From Faecalibacterium prausnitzii (GTDB lineage Bacteria; Bacillota; Clostridia; Oscillospirales; Ruminococcaceae): DNA of 64,000 nucleotides. This document shows positions 42,426-52,154 of this stretch, in pieces. Made by a program: the position numbers and the translations under genes. Where the stretch lies: assembly GCF_019967995.1 (NCBI RefSeq), contig NZ_CP065377.1:124001-188000 (forward strand). Reading direction: 5' to 3'. The notes under the pieces were generated by a model. That model was not told where the DNA came from, made no database searches, and worked only from the letters and a program-made list of their open reading frames with translations. How positions within the stretch are numbered: the first letter of the stretch is position 1; each line of letters starts with the position of its first letter.

Positions 42426-42701
42426 TCACAATCCGGCAACCCAGCCACTAAAACGTTCTGCTGCATCTGCAATCAAAGCGCCCATAAAAATCAACACAAA
42501 GCATCCAAACTCTGCTACCAGCAAAATCAAAAATTGCAGCCACTCCCGGCAGTACAGCGTATAAAGACCGCAGCCGAAAACATACAGCATGGGCAGAGCC
42601 AGCACAAACGCCGACAGGTTCAGCGTCCATTTCAGCATCAGCGCAAGGAAAGCCGTAAGCAGCCAAAACGGGAAAACGATCATCTTAAAAACGAACCTCA
42701 T
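42426..42701 (-). CDS. Small membrane protein of the ICE mobilisation region
   Basis: 91 residues from MRFVFKM at 42701 (a longer start at 42725 is possible). Two or three hydrophobic segments (about 8-28, 32-52, 54-75). No family recognised. It lies 8 bp from the 85-residue gene and shares its operon. A role in mating-pair formation or exclusion is possible, without evidence. Confidence 0.6.
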   Translation of the reverse strand: MRFVFKMIVFPFWLLTAFLALMLKWTLNLSAFVLALPMLYVFGCGLYTLYCREWLQFLILLVAEFGCFVLIFMGALIADAAERFSGWVAGL

Positions 42702-42779
42702 ATCTAGCACCCGCCTTTCTTTCACCCCGATTATAAAGGTATCAACGATTGCTTTGCAAGGATGTCAACCCTTATGTAG

Positions 42780-42803
42780 CCCCGCAGCCCTCCAACTGCG
42801 GGG
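42780..42803. terminator. GC-rich hairpin after mobC
   Basis: CCCCGCAG/CTGCGGGG with an 8-base loop and flanking AAAATTTTA; 8 bp past the mobC stop. Confidence 0.6.
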
Positions 42804-42810
42804 TAAAATT

Positions 42811-43143
42811 TTAGAGTTCTGCCAATTTGGAAAGGATCTGTCTGCCAATGTCGATCAGCTCATCCAGCCGCTGCCGCAGGTCCTCCATGTCGGTTGCGTA
42901 GATTTTGCCGCTCTCATTGGCACGTTTGGCGTACTGGTTCAGATTGTTGCTGCACATCTGCAAAAGATACGACATGCGCCGCAGTTGCGGCAGGTCGAGG
43001 TTCAGGCAGTAACCATCCAGTGCCATTTTGCGGATATAGGCACTCAGGCTGCGGATACCCATGCCCAGCATTTTCTCATAGATGCGGTTCTTCTCCGCTT
43101 TTGTGGTTCTCAGGATGATGATCTCGTCGCGCTTTTCCCTCAC
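42811..43143 (-). CDS. mobC: MobC-family relaxosome accessory protein
   Basis: 110 residues. The N-terminal ribbon-helix-helix style region (IIILRTTKAEKNRIYEKMLGMGIRSLSAYIRKMAL) and the following LRRMSYLLQMCSNNLNQYAKRAN segment are typical of MobC proteins, which bind oriT and help the relaxase. Start GTG at 43143 overlaps the stop of the giant methylase-helicase gene (GTGA). Presence of the pair MobC plus relaxase defines the mobilisation module. Confidence 0.85.
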   Translation of the reverse strand: MREKRDEIIILRTTKAEKNRIYEKMLGMGIRSLSAYIRKMALDGYCLNLDLPQLRRMSYLLQMCSNNLNQYAKRANESGKIYATDMEDLRQRLDELIDIGRQILSKLAEL

Positions 43144-46100
43144 CGGGCATCACCATCCTTGTCGTAATAACTGCGAAAAGGCTTCACCGGCTCCGGCTTA
43201 TCCGACTTTTCTTCCAGTGCCGCCAGCACCGAGGGGCGGCGAGGGGCATCCTCCTGTTCTTCCTCGTCCTGTTCCGGCTCGTGATTTTTCTCGTCCACAT
43301 CCAACTGGGCGTTCAGTTCCGCAAGCCGTGCGGACTTCTCTGCCAGTTCTTCCTCCTGCGGAAAGGGTTTCTCCACCTCGATTTGCGCCGCTGCCTGCTG
43401 CTGATGCAGGGTGGTCAGCTCGTTTTCTGCGGCGGTGATGCGCTCCGGAAAGCTGTTCAGGGAGTTATCCAGACGAATGATGTTGCCCAGCGGGTCGGTG
43501 CCCAGTGCTACCGGGTACCTCCGCTCACCCTTCAGAATCGCCTGATATTCGCTGCGGAAGGTATCGAACCGCAGAGACAACTCAAAGCCCCGGTAGCTGC
43601 CGATGACTTTTTCTTCGGCGTTGGGCAGTTCGGAGCAGGCAAGCACCAGACGCTCACCGGCGGTCTTTTTCTCATCGTAGGTCACGCCCTTGATGGTCAT
43701 GCCGCAGAAACCCTCTTGCACCTGCGGGTGGGCAGCGGCAAGCTGTGCGTCCGCTTTCACCCCAGCAATATAGGCGTTCGTTTCCCGAATGTCAGCCGGG
43801 AATTTGGTCAGCAGCTTGTCTTGCAGGCGGAATTTTTGGCTCTGGTGGTCGGCTTTCAGCACCTTCAGCTTGGCGACCTGAACGTCCAAGTCCATCTTCT
43901 CTTTGATGAGCGGATTTCCGGCGCACAGTGCCTTGATCTCCGCATAGGAAAGTGCCTGTTCATCTACGTCCTCGCAGGAGCGCACCGGGGACTTGCTGGT
44001 CATAATCTGGCTGATAAACCGCTGTTTATTCTCAAGGGTCTGAAAGAGGTAGCTGTCAAACGTCCCTTCCGTGACGTAATTGAACACCTTGACTTCCTTA
44101 TTCATGTTGCCTTGACGGATGATGCGACCATTGCGCTGGGTCATGTCGCTGGGCTTCCAGCCAACATCCAGATGATGCACCGCCACAAGCCGGGACTGGA
44201 CGTTGGTGCCCGCTCCCATTTTTGCAGTGCTTCCGAGCAAAACTCGCACATCGCCAGAGCGCACTTTGGAGAACAATGCCGCCTTTTTCGCTTCGGTGTC
44301 GGCGTTGTGGATAAACTCGATCTCATTTTCCGGCACACCGGCAGCAACCAACTTCTTGCGAATGTCATCGTAGACGTTGAAGTTACCGTCATTTTTCGGG
44401 GTGGAGAGGTCGCAGAACAAAAGCTGTGTCAGCTTCTGATCTTTGCCCTCATCCCAGATCTTCAGCACGTTCCGCACACAGACGTTCAGCTTGCTGTTGG
44501 GGTCATCGGGCAGCATGGGGTTCATCAGGCGCACATCCAGACCGATCTTTCTACCATCATTGGTGACGCAGAGCATATTGTCCACGGACGCATCCACCGT
44601 GCCGGAGTGGATTTCTGCCGCACGTTTGCTCAGTTCCTGCACCATTTCCTTTTGGATCTCTGAGGGTTTTGCCACCACCGTTTCAAACTTCGCTTCCGGC
44701 ACAGGCAGGTGGAGCTGGTCGCTGGTTTTAATGTCCGCAACCTCCTTGAACATGGACATCAGTTCCGGGAGATTGAAAAACTTTGCAAACCGGGTGCGGG
44801 CACGATAGCCGGTTCCCTCCGGGGCAAGCTCAATGGCGGTGGTTGTCTCGCCAAAGGTGGATGCCCAGCAGTCGAAGTGGGTCAGCTTTTTCTGCTGGAG
44901 GGTGCTGTATTGGAGATACCGCATGACCGTGTACAACTCGGTCATGGAATTGCTCACGGGCGTGCCCGTGGCAAACACCACGCCCCGCCCGCCGGTGATC
45001 TCATCCAGATAGCGACACTTGCCGAACATATCGCTGGATTTCTGCGCTTCGCTGGTGGATAATCCTGCGACATTCCGCATTTTTGTGGTCAAAAAGAGGT
45101 TCTTGTAAAAATGGCTCTCGTCCACAAAAAGCCTGTCAACGCCCAGTTGTTCAAAGGTGATTACATCGTCTTTACGCTCATCGGAGCGCAGTTTTTCCAG
45201 CTTGGTTTCCAGCGTTTTCCGGGTCTTTTCCATCTGCTTGATGGAGAAATTCTCACCTGCGTGGACTTTCAGCTCATTGATGGCGGCAAGCGTTTCATAA
45301 ATTTGCTCCTGAATGATACGTTCCTGCCGCTCAAAGGACAGCGGGATGCGCTCAAACTGGCTATGCCCGATGATGACAGCATCGTAGTCGCCGGTGGCGA
45401 TGCGGGCACAGAATTTTTTGCGGTTGGCAGTCTCAAAGTCCTTGCGCCGTGCTACCAGCAGCTTGGCATTGGGGTAGAGGTTCAGGAACTCCGAAGCCCA
45501 CTGCTCTGTCAAATGGTTGGGCACTACGAAAAGGCTTTTCTGGCACAGCCCCAGCCGTTTTGCTTCCATGGCGGATGCCGCCATTTCGTAGGTTTTTCCT
45601 GCGCCAACTTCGTGCGCAAGCAGCGTATTACCGCCATAAAGCACATGAGCGATGGCGTTGCGCTGGTGCTCTCGGAGGGTGATCTCCGGGTTCATACCGA
45701 CAAAATGGATGTGGGAGCCATCGTATTCACGGGGTCTGGTGCTGTTGAACAACTCATTGTACTGTTTTACCAGCGCAATGCTCCGCTGGGGGTCTTGCCA
45801 GACCCAGTTGGCAAAAGCATCCTTGATGACCTGCTGTTTCTGTTGCGCCAGCATGGTCTCCCGCTTGTTCAGCACACGCTTGGGCTTGCCCTCGGCATCC
45901 TCGATGGTGTCATAGATGCGGACATCTTTCAGATTCAGGGTTTCCTCCAAAATCTTGTAGGCGTTGGCACGGGATGTGCCGTAGGTCTCGGAGGAGATAA
46001 TATCGCCCCGTCCCGTAGCGGTCTTGCCCTCCACGCGCCACTCTGCGGTATAGGGAGAATAACGCACTTTGACAGCATGGCGCAGATAGTAGGGGATCTG

Positions 46101-49100
46101 GAATGTCTCGGTCATAAACTTCTGGATAATGTTCGGGTCCAGCCATGTTGCACCCAGCCGCACATCAATTTCAGATGCTTCCAGTTCTCTGGGCTGTGCC
46201 TTGGTCAGCGCATCCACATTGACCACAAACTCCGGGTTCGTTTCGGCGGCGAACTGCGCCATTCGCAGCTTTGCCCGGACATCGCCGGACAGGTACTCGT
46301 CTGCCATCTGCCAGCCTGCTTCAGGGTCGGTGGGGTCAGCGGCAGGATCTTTGAAGATCACGCCGGAAAGTTCGGTGGTAATGCGCCCGTACTCGCCGGG
46401 TGTACCCAACAGTTCTGCCATATAGGGCAGGTCTACTTTACCGTGTTCCCCGATGGACACCGCCAACGCTTCGCTGGGGGTGTCCACGCTGGTAACGGTA
46501 CGCTCCGGGCGGATAGTGCGCTTGGTGAACATTGCAGCCTTGCTCTTGAGCTGCCCCTGCTCGTCCAGATTTTCCAGCGAGCACAGCAGATAATACGAGG
46601 AATCCTGCTCAAACAGCCGCCCGTTTTTGCGGTCGTTCAGCAAGCCGTACTTTGTGGTAAAGGCATCGTAGGCGGCGTTCAAACGCTCCTGCGTTGCCTT
46701 GATGTCGGCATCGGGGTAATCCTCCAATTGCTGCTGAATCAGCTCGTTGACGATCTGCCGCAGCTCCACCATGCCGGTGACACGCCCCTTGGCGGTGTCG
46801 GACAGCTCCACCTGCGTCATCACGGAGTTTTCCCGGTAGAACACCTCGCCGTCCACCACGGTGTAGGAGAAATTCTTCACCTCCGGGTCGGCCGGGAGAA
46901 TGTGCTTCTCATTTTCGGCATCCGCAATATCTGGTGTTTCCACCTCAACTTCGGCGTATTGCCCCTCAATATGCTGTACTGCTTCTGCAAGTTGGTCGGC
47001 AAGGCTGGTGCCCTCAAGGGGCGCAACGGTCAGTTCCTCTCGTCCGTACTGGGTGCTTTCTGCGGTCAGTTCGCCCAGCACCATCTCCGGGTGCTCAACA
47101 AAGTAGCTGTTGACAGCAAAGCCATCATCGGTCTTGCCAAGCTGCATCCATGCAGGTTCAATATCCGCAGGGCGGTCACGCTTCTGCAAAAAGATAATAT
47201 CGCTGACAACATCCGTGCCTGCATTAGCCTTGAACGCATTGTTGGGCAATCGAATAGCCCCCAGCAAATCGGCGCGTTCTGCCATGTGTTTGCGGGCAGT
47301 GCTGTCCTTGCTGTCCATGGTGTAGCGAGAAGTCACAAACGCCACGATGCCGCCCGGACGCACTTGGTCGATGGCCTTGGCGAAAAAGTAGTTGTGGATA
47401 GAAAACCCCAGCTTGTTGTACGCCTTATCGTTGACCTTGTACTGACCAAAGGGCACGTTGCCCACCGCCAAATCGTAGAAATCACGGCGGTCGGTGGTCT
47501 CAAAGCCAGCCACAGTAATGTCAGCCTGCGGATACAGTTTTTTTGCAATGCGCCCGGTGATGCTGTCCAGTTCTACGCCGTACAAGCGACTGTCCTGCAT
47601 GGTGTCCGGCAGCATTCCAAAGAAGTTGCCCACGCCCATACTAGGTTCCAGAATGTTACCGCTGTGGAAACCCATGCGCTCCACAGCATCGTAGATACTA
47701 CGGATGACGGTGGGGCTGGTGTAGTGGGCGTTCAGGGTGCTGGAACGGGCTGCGGAGTATTCGTCCTCGGAGAGCAGCCCTTTCAGTTCGGCGTACTCTT
47801 TTGCCCAACTATCTTTGCCGGGGTCAAAGGCATCTGCCAAACCGCCCCAGCCCACATATTGCGAAAGCACCTGTTGCTCCTCGGCGGTGGCACCCCGGTG
47901 CTCCTCTTCCAGCTTGAACAGGGTACGGATGGCTTCGATGTTCCGGGCGTACTTCTGTTTTGCTCCGCCCTCACCCAGATGATCGTCCGTGATGTGGAAG
48001 TTCCCGGCAGGCTCTGGCGCAGGATGTTCCGCTTCAACTGTGGGTGATTCTGTGCTTATCGTCTGAATTACAATGTCAAACGGCAGATTGTTTTCCTTGG
48101 CGGGGTATACGGCAACCGTTTTTTCAGTACGAACTGGCCGGGTAGAATTTGGTTCGTTCTGCCGCAAGCCCTCCTCGAATTGTTGCTTATTGACAACTTC
48201 GTTATCCCATGACTGCCCGTGCGCACTGGTGTCGATTCGCACATCCGTTTCACCCACATAGCCAACTTTCCCCTCAATAGTTCGAGTGGGGAGTTCGACC
48301 ACAACATTGTCACCGATCTTGTAATCGGGCAGGGGGGATTCCATCATATCCTGCTCCTCGTACAACTCCAGGACAAGAGCCAGCGGTTCCTCCCGGAAAA
48401 CTGGCATCCGCATTTCTGCCAGTGCCACATCCTGCAGGGTCACGCTACCCCTATCATAGTTTACCGTATCCACTCGGAAAGCCCGCCCTTCCATGTGGAC
48501 GGTGGCACCCAGCGGCAGATAATCCTCCCGGCGCAGATACTTGGTCTGGTGGTGGGTGCCGTCCTCGTTCAGCCCGGCAAGGTAGACGTTCTCGCCGCGC
48601 TGCCATAGTTGTTTGGCACGGTACACCCACTGGTTACTGGGAAAGCCGGTGACCGGGACGGTGCCCAGTGCTGTTTCTTTTTCCAGAAGTTTGCCGCCCA
48701 GAAGTTCGCAGACCTTCCGGGCATCCTCACCGTAGAACTCATAGTATCCGTTCTGCTCAAAGCCTACCAGCGCATCCGGGTACTGTTCCTTCAGGGCGTT
48801 GTACTCGGTGGCGGCATCCAGCGGCAGCGGTGCCGGGCGTTCCTCTGCCTTGCTGTGATAGTGCTCCAGTTCCTCGTCTGTGACGCTGACCAGTTCCGAA
48901 AAATCCAGAGCCTCCAATTCGGTTTCGGTCAGATCTTCCAGACTTTCGTACTGGCGTTCATCTATCAGCACCTCGCCCAGATACCGTTCCACCCGGTATC
49001 CCACCAAATCTACATTAACTTGAATGGGGATTTCCTCATCGGTGGCGTTGGTGTAGGCAATGCCGATCTTGGTCAGGTCGGAGAAGTCTGGCTCGGAATC

Positions 49101-50726
49101 GTATTCTTCCTGACAAAACTCCCGGATCAGGTTTTTGGCACGAGCAAGCTCGACATCCGGCTTTGCGCTGACGGGCGAAGGGGGCGTGTAATGCTCCTTT
49201 TCTCTATCCGTCAGGTAGCGGTCGGACTGGATCATCAGGTCGATATACTTTTCCACCTGCGCCCATTTCAGGGTGATTTTCTGGTGGTCGGGGTAATGGT
49301 CAAATTCCAGCCCCTTCCAGTCGTGGTTCACAAAACCTCTACTGCCGTCCAGAAAATCGTGGGAGTGCCCACCAATGCCGTACTCCTTTGCCAGTGCTTT
49401 GGCACGGAGTTTGCGGTCAGGCTGGGTCTGGTACAGCGCCATAATGCGCTGCTTGCCGCCCGTAAATCCCGAACCGTGCCGCCGCAGTTCGTTCTCAATT
49501 TCAGCTTGAGATAACGAAAAAGCGGAGGGCGTTTTTTCGCTTTCCGCTTGGTCGATGGTTTCGATTTGTTCAGCTTCGGTAGGGATGTGGGCATCGAAGA
49601 AACTCAGCTGTAAATCAGTTCCGTCAGTACCAGTTCCTCGGCCTGTGCTTTCAGACTGTTCATGTGCTGCACCCATGCCATCTGATTCTGCTCCTTGTCC
49701 GGGGCCGGGTTCTGTTTCAGAAGCTGCGCCATGGTCTGCTGCATCCGGTTCTCTGCCGTCTGCTCCACCTCCATCAGGTGCGGGTACAGGCTCCCCGACA
49801 GGAGCATCGTGTTGTACAGTACCGGATGCTGCTGCTTCAGAAAGTTCAGGCGCATCCTGCCGTACTTGCCCAGCGGGTTCTTCGGCTGATGCAGGGTCAG
49901 GTTCGGGAGAAGATAATCCCCGGTCTGCGTGTAACTCAGATTGCTGCTCATATTCATGCTGGCTCCTTTCATTGTTTCGGCGGCGAATGGTGGTTTTTAC
50001 GGTGCGCTCAATTTGGCGTAAGACCTCCCGGCTCATGTCGCTGACTGCTGCGCCGAGGGCGTAGACACTATCCGGGGTAGAAAATTCATGGATGGCTTGG
50101 AAATCATCCTTATCGAACCATCCGGCCGGCTCAAAGCCGCAGCGTTCCAGCAGCGTGTAGGTGACGCTGATGGCGGCAGCGGACTTGAACTGCATCTCCA
50201 CCCCGGCTTCATCATAATCCATCAGCAGCGAGCTGTCAACGATGGCACGGATGTCCCCGCCGTTGTTGTCCCAGTAATCCGCCACCAGCTTCCCTGCAAC
50301 GTCCGCAAGCTGCTGGCTGACACGCTCTCCGCTGATGCCATAGGTGGCGGCGAGCATTTCCGAAACCGGCTGTTTCAGGTCATCGTTGTACTGCCACACC
50401 TCCGGGTCACGGGAATTGCGGCGCACCCCGGTGTCCGACACATCGAAAACGTAGTGCAGGCGCGGAAATCCGCTGGATTCGTCCAGCAGGGCGATGCCCT
50501 TAGAGCCACGCCTGACATAGCGGTTCATCCGGTTGCGCCAAATGTCAAATTCGGCGCAGGCGGTGGCATCGGGCCGCTGAGCGTAGATCATCAACTGGTC
50601 TGCAAAGGGGTACTTGTACAACCGGGATGCGGTGGTCAGGTAGTCCGTCCAGCTTTCCCAGTATCGGGTCAAGCCGTTGGCCGTGCGCTGGGCAAGGGCG
50701 AGATATTCTTCGGTTTTGCTTGGCAT
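43140..50726 (-). CDS. Giant N6-adenine methylase/SNF2-type helicase protein (Tn1549 family)
   Basis: 2,528 residues. An N-terminal antirestriction-like domain (about 1-240) is followed by a low-complexity linker (about 257-374) that overlaps tnpV in another frame. Next come several helical/beta accessory segments, then an N6-adenine methylase with SAM motif EPSMGVGNFFG (about 1025) and catalytic-type NVPFGQY (about 1090). An SNF2-like helicase follows: Walker A HEVGAGKTYEM (about 1707), DESH (about 1869), GTPVSNS (about 1918), and GAGTNVQSR plus QRNGRIIRQG (about 2170-2200). A strong GGGAGGAACGCT site precedes the ATG. Such proteins probably protect incoming DNA and assist transfer, which is inferred. 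A terminator upstream separates it from the arsC operon. Confidence 0.9.
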   Translation of the reverse strand: MPSKTEEYLALAQRTANGLTRYWESWTDYLTTASRLYKYPFADQLMIYAQRPDATACAEFDIWRNRMNRYVRRGSKGIALLDESSGFPRLHYVFDVSDTGVRRNSRDPEVWQYNDDLKQPVSEMLAATYGISGERVSQQLADVAGKLVADYWDNNGGDIRAIVDSSLLMDYDEAGVEMQFKSAAAISVTYTLLERCGFEPAGWFDKDDFQAIHEFSTPDSVYALGAAVSDMSREVLRQIERTVKTTIRRRNNERSQHEYEQQSELHADRGLSSPEPDPASAEEPAGQVRQDAPELSEAAASGTVQHDAPVGEPVPAPDGGGADGREPDAADHGAASETEPGPGQGAESDGMGAAHEQSESTGRGTGTDGTDLQLSFFDAHIPTEAEQIETIDQAESEKTPSAFSLSQAEIENELRRHGSGFTGGKQRIMALYQTQPDRKLRAKALAKEYGIGGHSHDFLDGSRGFVNHDWKGLEFDHYPDHQKITLKWAQVEKYIDLMIQSDRYLTDREKEHYTPPSPVSAKPDVELARAKNLIREFCQEEYDSEPDFSDLTKIGIAYTNATDEEIPIQVNVDLVGYRVERYLGEVLIDERQYESLEDLTETELEALDFSELVSVTDEELEHYHSKAEERPAPLPLDAATEYNALKEQYPDALVGFEQNGYYEFYGEDARKVCELLGGKLLEKETALGTVPVTGFPSNQWVYRAKQLWQRGENVYLAGLNEDGTHHQTKYLRREDYLPLGATVHMEGRAFRVDTVNYDRGSVTLQDVALAEMRMPVFREEPLALVLELYEEQDMMESPLPDYKIGDNVVVELPTRTIEGKVGYVGETDVRIDTSAHGQSWDNEVVNKQQFEEGLRQNEPNSTRPVRTEKTVAVYPAKENNLPFDIVIQTISTESPTVEAEHPAPEPAGNFHITDDHLGEGGAKQKYARNIEAIRTLFKLEEEHRGATAEEQQVLSQYVGWGGLADAFDPGKDSWAKEYAELKGLLSEDEYSAARSSTLNAHYTSPTVIRSIYDAVERMGFHSGNILEPSMGVGNFFGMLPDTMQDSRLYGVELDSITGRIAKKLYPQADITVAGFETTDRRDFYDLAVGNVPFGQYKVNDKAYNKLGFSIHNYFFAKAIDQVRPGGIVAFVTSRYTMDSKDSTARKHMAERADLLGAIRLPNNAFKANAGTDVVSDIIFLQKRDRPADIEPAWMQLGKTDDGFAVNSYFVEHPEMVLGELTAESTQYGREELTVAPLEGTSLADQLAEAVQHIEGQYAEVEVETPDIADAENEKHILPADPEVKNFSYTVVDGEVFYRENSVMTQVELSDTAKGRVTGMVELRQIVNELIQQQLEDYPDADIKATQERLNAAYDAFTTKYGLLNDRKNGRLFEQDSSYYLLCSLENLDEQGQLKSKAAMFTKRTIRPERTVTSVDTPSEALAVSIGEHGKVDLPYMAELLGTPGEYGRITTELSGVIFKDPAADPTDPEAGWQMADEYLSGDVRAKLRMAQFAAETNPEFVVNVDALTKAQPRELEASEIDVRLGATWLDPNIIQKFMTETFQIPYYLRHAVKVRYSPYTAEWRVEGKTATGRGDIISSETYGTSRANAYKILEETLNLKDVRIYDTIEDAEGKPKRVLNKRETMLAQQKQQVIKDAFANWVWQDPQRSIALVKQYNELFNSTRPREYDGSHIHFVGMNPEITLREHQRNAIAHVLYGGNTLLAHEVGAGKTYEMAASAMEAKRLGLCQKSLFVVPNHLTEQWASEFLNLYPNAKLLVARRKDFETANRKKFCARIATGDYDAVIIGHSQFERIPLSFERQERIIQEQIYETLAAINELKVHAGENFSIKQMEKTRKTLETKLEKLRSDERKDDVITFEQLGVDRLFVDESHFYKNLFLTTKMRNVAGLSTSEAQKSSDMFGKCRYLDEITGGRGVVFATGTPVSNSMTELYTVMRYLQYSTLQQKKLTHFDCWASTFGETTTAIELAPEGTGYRARTRFAKFFNLPELMSMFKEVADIKTSDQLHLPVPEAKFETVVAKPSEIQKEMVQELSKRAAEIHSGTVDASVDNMLCVTNDGRKIGLDVRLMNPMLPDDPNSKLNVCVRNVLKIWDEGKDQKLTQLLFCDLSTPKNDGNFNVYDDIRKKLVAAGVPENEIEFIHNADTEAKKAALFSKVRSGDVRVLLGSTAKMGAGTNVQSRLVAVHHLDVGWKPSDMTQRNGRIIRQGNMNKEVKVFNYVTEGTFDSYLFQTLENKQRFISQIMTSKSPVRSCEDVDEQALSYAEIKALCAGNPLIKEKMDLDVQVAKLKVLKADHQSQKFRLQDKLLTKFPADIRETNAYIAGVKADAQLAAAHPQVQEGFCGMTIKGVTYDEKKTAGERLVLACSELPNAEEKVIGSYRGFELSLRFDTFRSEYQAILKGERRYPVALGTDPLGNIIRLDNSLNSFPERITAAENELTTLHQQQAAAQIEVEKPFPQEEELAEKSARLAELNAQLDVDEKNHEPEQDEEEQEDAPRRPSVLAALEEKSDKPEPVKPFRSYYDKDGDAR
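49604..49957 (-). CDS. tnpV: TnpV-like transposon protein nested in the helicase gene, alternative frame
   Basis: 117 residues in a different frame of the same strand as the giant gene. The sequence matches the TnpV family: YTQTGDYLLPNLTL, GKYGRMRLNFLKQQHPVLYN, LSGSLYPHLMEVEQTAE, then MAWVQHMNSLKAQAEELVL and a normal stop. A perfect AAAGGAG lies 5 bases before the ATG at 49957. The giant protein reads the same bases as a Gly/Ser/Asp/Glu/Pro-rich linker. Its role in transposons is not known to me. The family match is by pattern memory, and translation is strongly suggested by the ribosome site. Confidence 0.8.
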   Translation of the reverse strand: MNMSSNLSYTQTGDYLLPNLTLHQPKNPLGKYGRMRLNFLKQQHPVLYNTMLLSGSLYPHLMEVEQTAENRMQQTMAQLLKQNPAPDKEQNQMAWVQHMNSLKAQAEELVLTELIYS

Positions 50727-50760
50727 AGCGTTCCTCCCTTCAATCTCGTTGTAAACAAAA

Positions 50761-50790
50761 AAGCGAGCGGCCTTTTAAGGTCACTCGCTT
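50761..50790 (-). terminator. Terminator of the ferredoxin-arsC unit
   Basis: AAGCGAG...CTCGCTT with inner GGCCT/AGGTC pairs; on the minus strand followed by TTTTTTG. It lies 70 bp past the arsC stop and ahead of the giant gene, so the latter needs its own promoter. Confidence 0.85.
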
Positions 50791-50859
50791 ATGGAATTAA
50801 AATTGGTTTTAGTATAGCATGAATCGAAGCGTTCTATCAAGACCTCACTTTTGAGGATT

Positions 50860-51267
50860 TCAAAAACTGGAACCGCAAAGTTTCGATTTCAAAGCAAGAA
50901 CGTTCTGACGAATCTGCTCTATGACTGCTTTGAATTCATCATCGCTTTTTCCAGTAGGGTCATCCAGACCCCAATTCTCATCAAAAGATCTGCCAATGAA
51001 CGGGCAGCTGACATTGCAGCCCATGGAAATAGCGATATCCGGCTTTGGAATTGCAGAGATCAGCTTGGAATACTGTGTCTTTTCCATGTCGATGCCATAT
51101 AGTTCTTTCATCAGGCGCACAGCATCCTGATTGATCTGCGGTTTGGTTTCGGTTCCAGCCGAGTAGCTTTCAAACACATCTGCGGCCAGTACCTTGCCAA
51201 AGGCTTCGGCAATCTGGCTGCGGCAGGAATTATGGACACAGATAAAGGCGATTTTGGGTTTTGACAT
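50860..51267 (-). CDS. arsC: ArsC-type arsenate reductase / low-molecular-weight phosphatase fold
   Basis: 135 residues. The phosphate loop is CVHNSCRS (Cys-x5-Arg/Ser) near residue 10. The later part has the extra Cys pair expected in thioredoxin-linked arsenate reductases (MGCNVSCPF, about 85-92), and the Asp loop DPTGKSDDEF. Arsenate is reduced to arsenite, which must be exported. Start at 51267 (MSKPKIAF) has AAGGAACACC upstream. No arsenite pump or ArsR gene lies in this unit. The strongly A+T-rich DNA is unlike the ICE core, so it looks inserted. Confidence 0.88.
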   Translation of the reverse strand: MSKPKIAFICVHNSCRSQIAEAFGKVLAADVFESYSAGTETKPQINQDAVRLMKELYGIDMEKTQYSKLISAIPKPDIAISMGCNVSCPFIGRSFDENWGLDDPTGKSDDEFKAVIEQIRQNVLALKSKLCGSSF

Positions 51268-51299
51268 ATAGGTGTTCCTTCCCCACAAACTGGAAGTTG

Positions 51300-52118
51300 T
51301 CATAATGCGTCTTTGGGACAGTTCTTTACGCACTCCATGCATAGGATGCATTCTGTACCGTTTTTACGTTTCCTTGAATTATCTGTCACATCAACATTCA
51401 TCGGGCAAACACGTTTGCATTTCCCACAGGAGACACATTTCTCCTTATCGCATTTCAGACGAATCAGAGAAAAATAACTCATCGGCTTCAGAAAAACAGT
51501 AATCGGACAGATGTACTTGCAGAATGCCCGGTTATCCTTGAAGAAAAATGCAAGGATAATTCCTGCCGTATAATAGAGAATGTTACCAATGATAAATGCC
51601 CAGAACATGATTCTCTCTAGGCTCCCCACATGAGCAAGGAACAATGCTGCAACAAAGATCAGCGAAGCCGCAAAGGTGATATACCTGATCCATCCTATTT
51701 TTCTTCGCGGCTCTTTTGGCACTTTGTAGGGCAGAAAATCCAGCACCATAGCTGTCCAGCAGGCATATCCGCACCATCCGCGTCCAAATATCAGCGGTCC
51801 GAATATTTTGGCTACGGCATAATGTATTGTTGCAGCCTCAAACACGCCTGTGAACAGATAATACCAGAATCCCTCGATCTGCATATTTTCGTTACATATC
51901 AACCCAAGATAGACAAGCATGTACAGACCGACAAGAAGTTGAACAATGCGCCTTGCGTACTTATATTTTTTAATATACAAAAAAACACCAAGTGAAATGG
52001 ACAGACCAATGTAGCTGAAATTGAACAGATAGAACAGATTGTTCTTTGTCAGCCATAAGGTAATTGCGACCGTTTCGAATACAGCCAGCATAATGATCGG
52101 CATAGCATATTTCTTCAT
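51300..52118 (-). CDS. Membrane-bound 4Fe-4S protein (NapH/YccM-like)
   Basis: 272 residues with six hydrophobic helices (about 5-22, 30-47, 56-73, 85-103, 145-165, 175-200). After the third comes GRGWCGYACW. Two ferredoxin-type clusters close the chain: CVSCGKCKRVCP and CILCMECVKNCP, each holding four Cys. Such proteins pass electrons across the membrane. It starts at 52118 and is followed 32 bp later by arsC, so it may donate electrons for the reductase or for a redox partner. That link is inference. Confidence 0.85.
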   Translation of the reverse strand: MKKYAMPIIMLAVFETVAITLWLTKNNLFYLFNFSYIGLSISLGVFLYIKKYKYARRIVQLLVGLYMLVYLGLICNENMQIEGFWYYLFTGVFEAATIHYAVAKIFGPLIFGRGWCGYACWTAMVLDFLPYKVPKEPRRKIGWIRYITFAASLIFVAALFLAHVGSLERIMFWAFIIGNILYYTAGIILAFFFKDNRAFCKYICPITVFLKPMSYFSLIRLKCDKEKCVSCGKCKRVCPMNVDVTDNSRKRKNGTECILCMECVKNCPKDAL

Positions 52119-52154
52119 TTTTGCATCCCCAACAAACTTCGATTTGTCGAGTTC

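Noticed and set aside
45111..48047. 978-codon open frame on the plus strand
   Set aside because: It mirrors the giant methylase-helicase gene codon for codon on the other strand, has no ribosome site and no domain; an artefact of GC-rich codon use.
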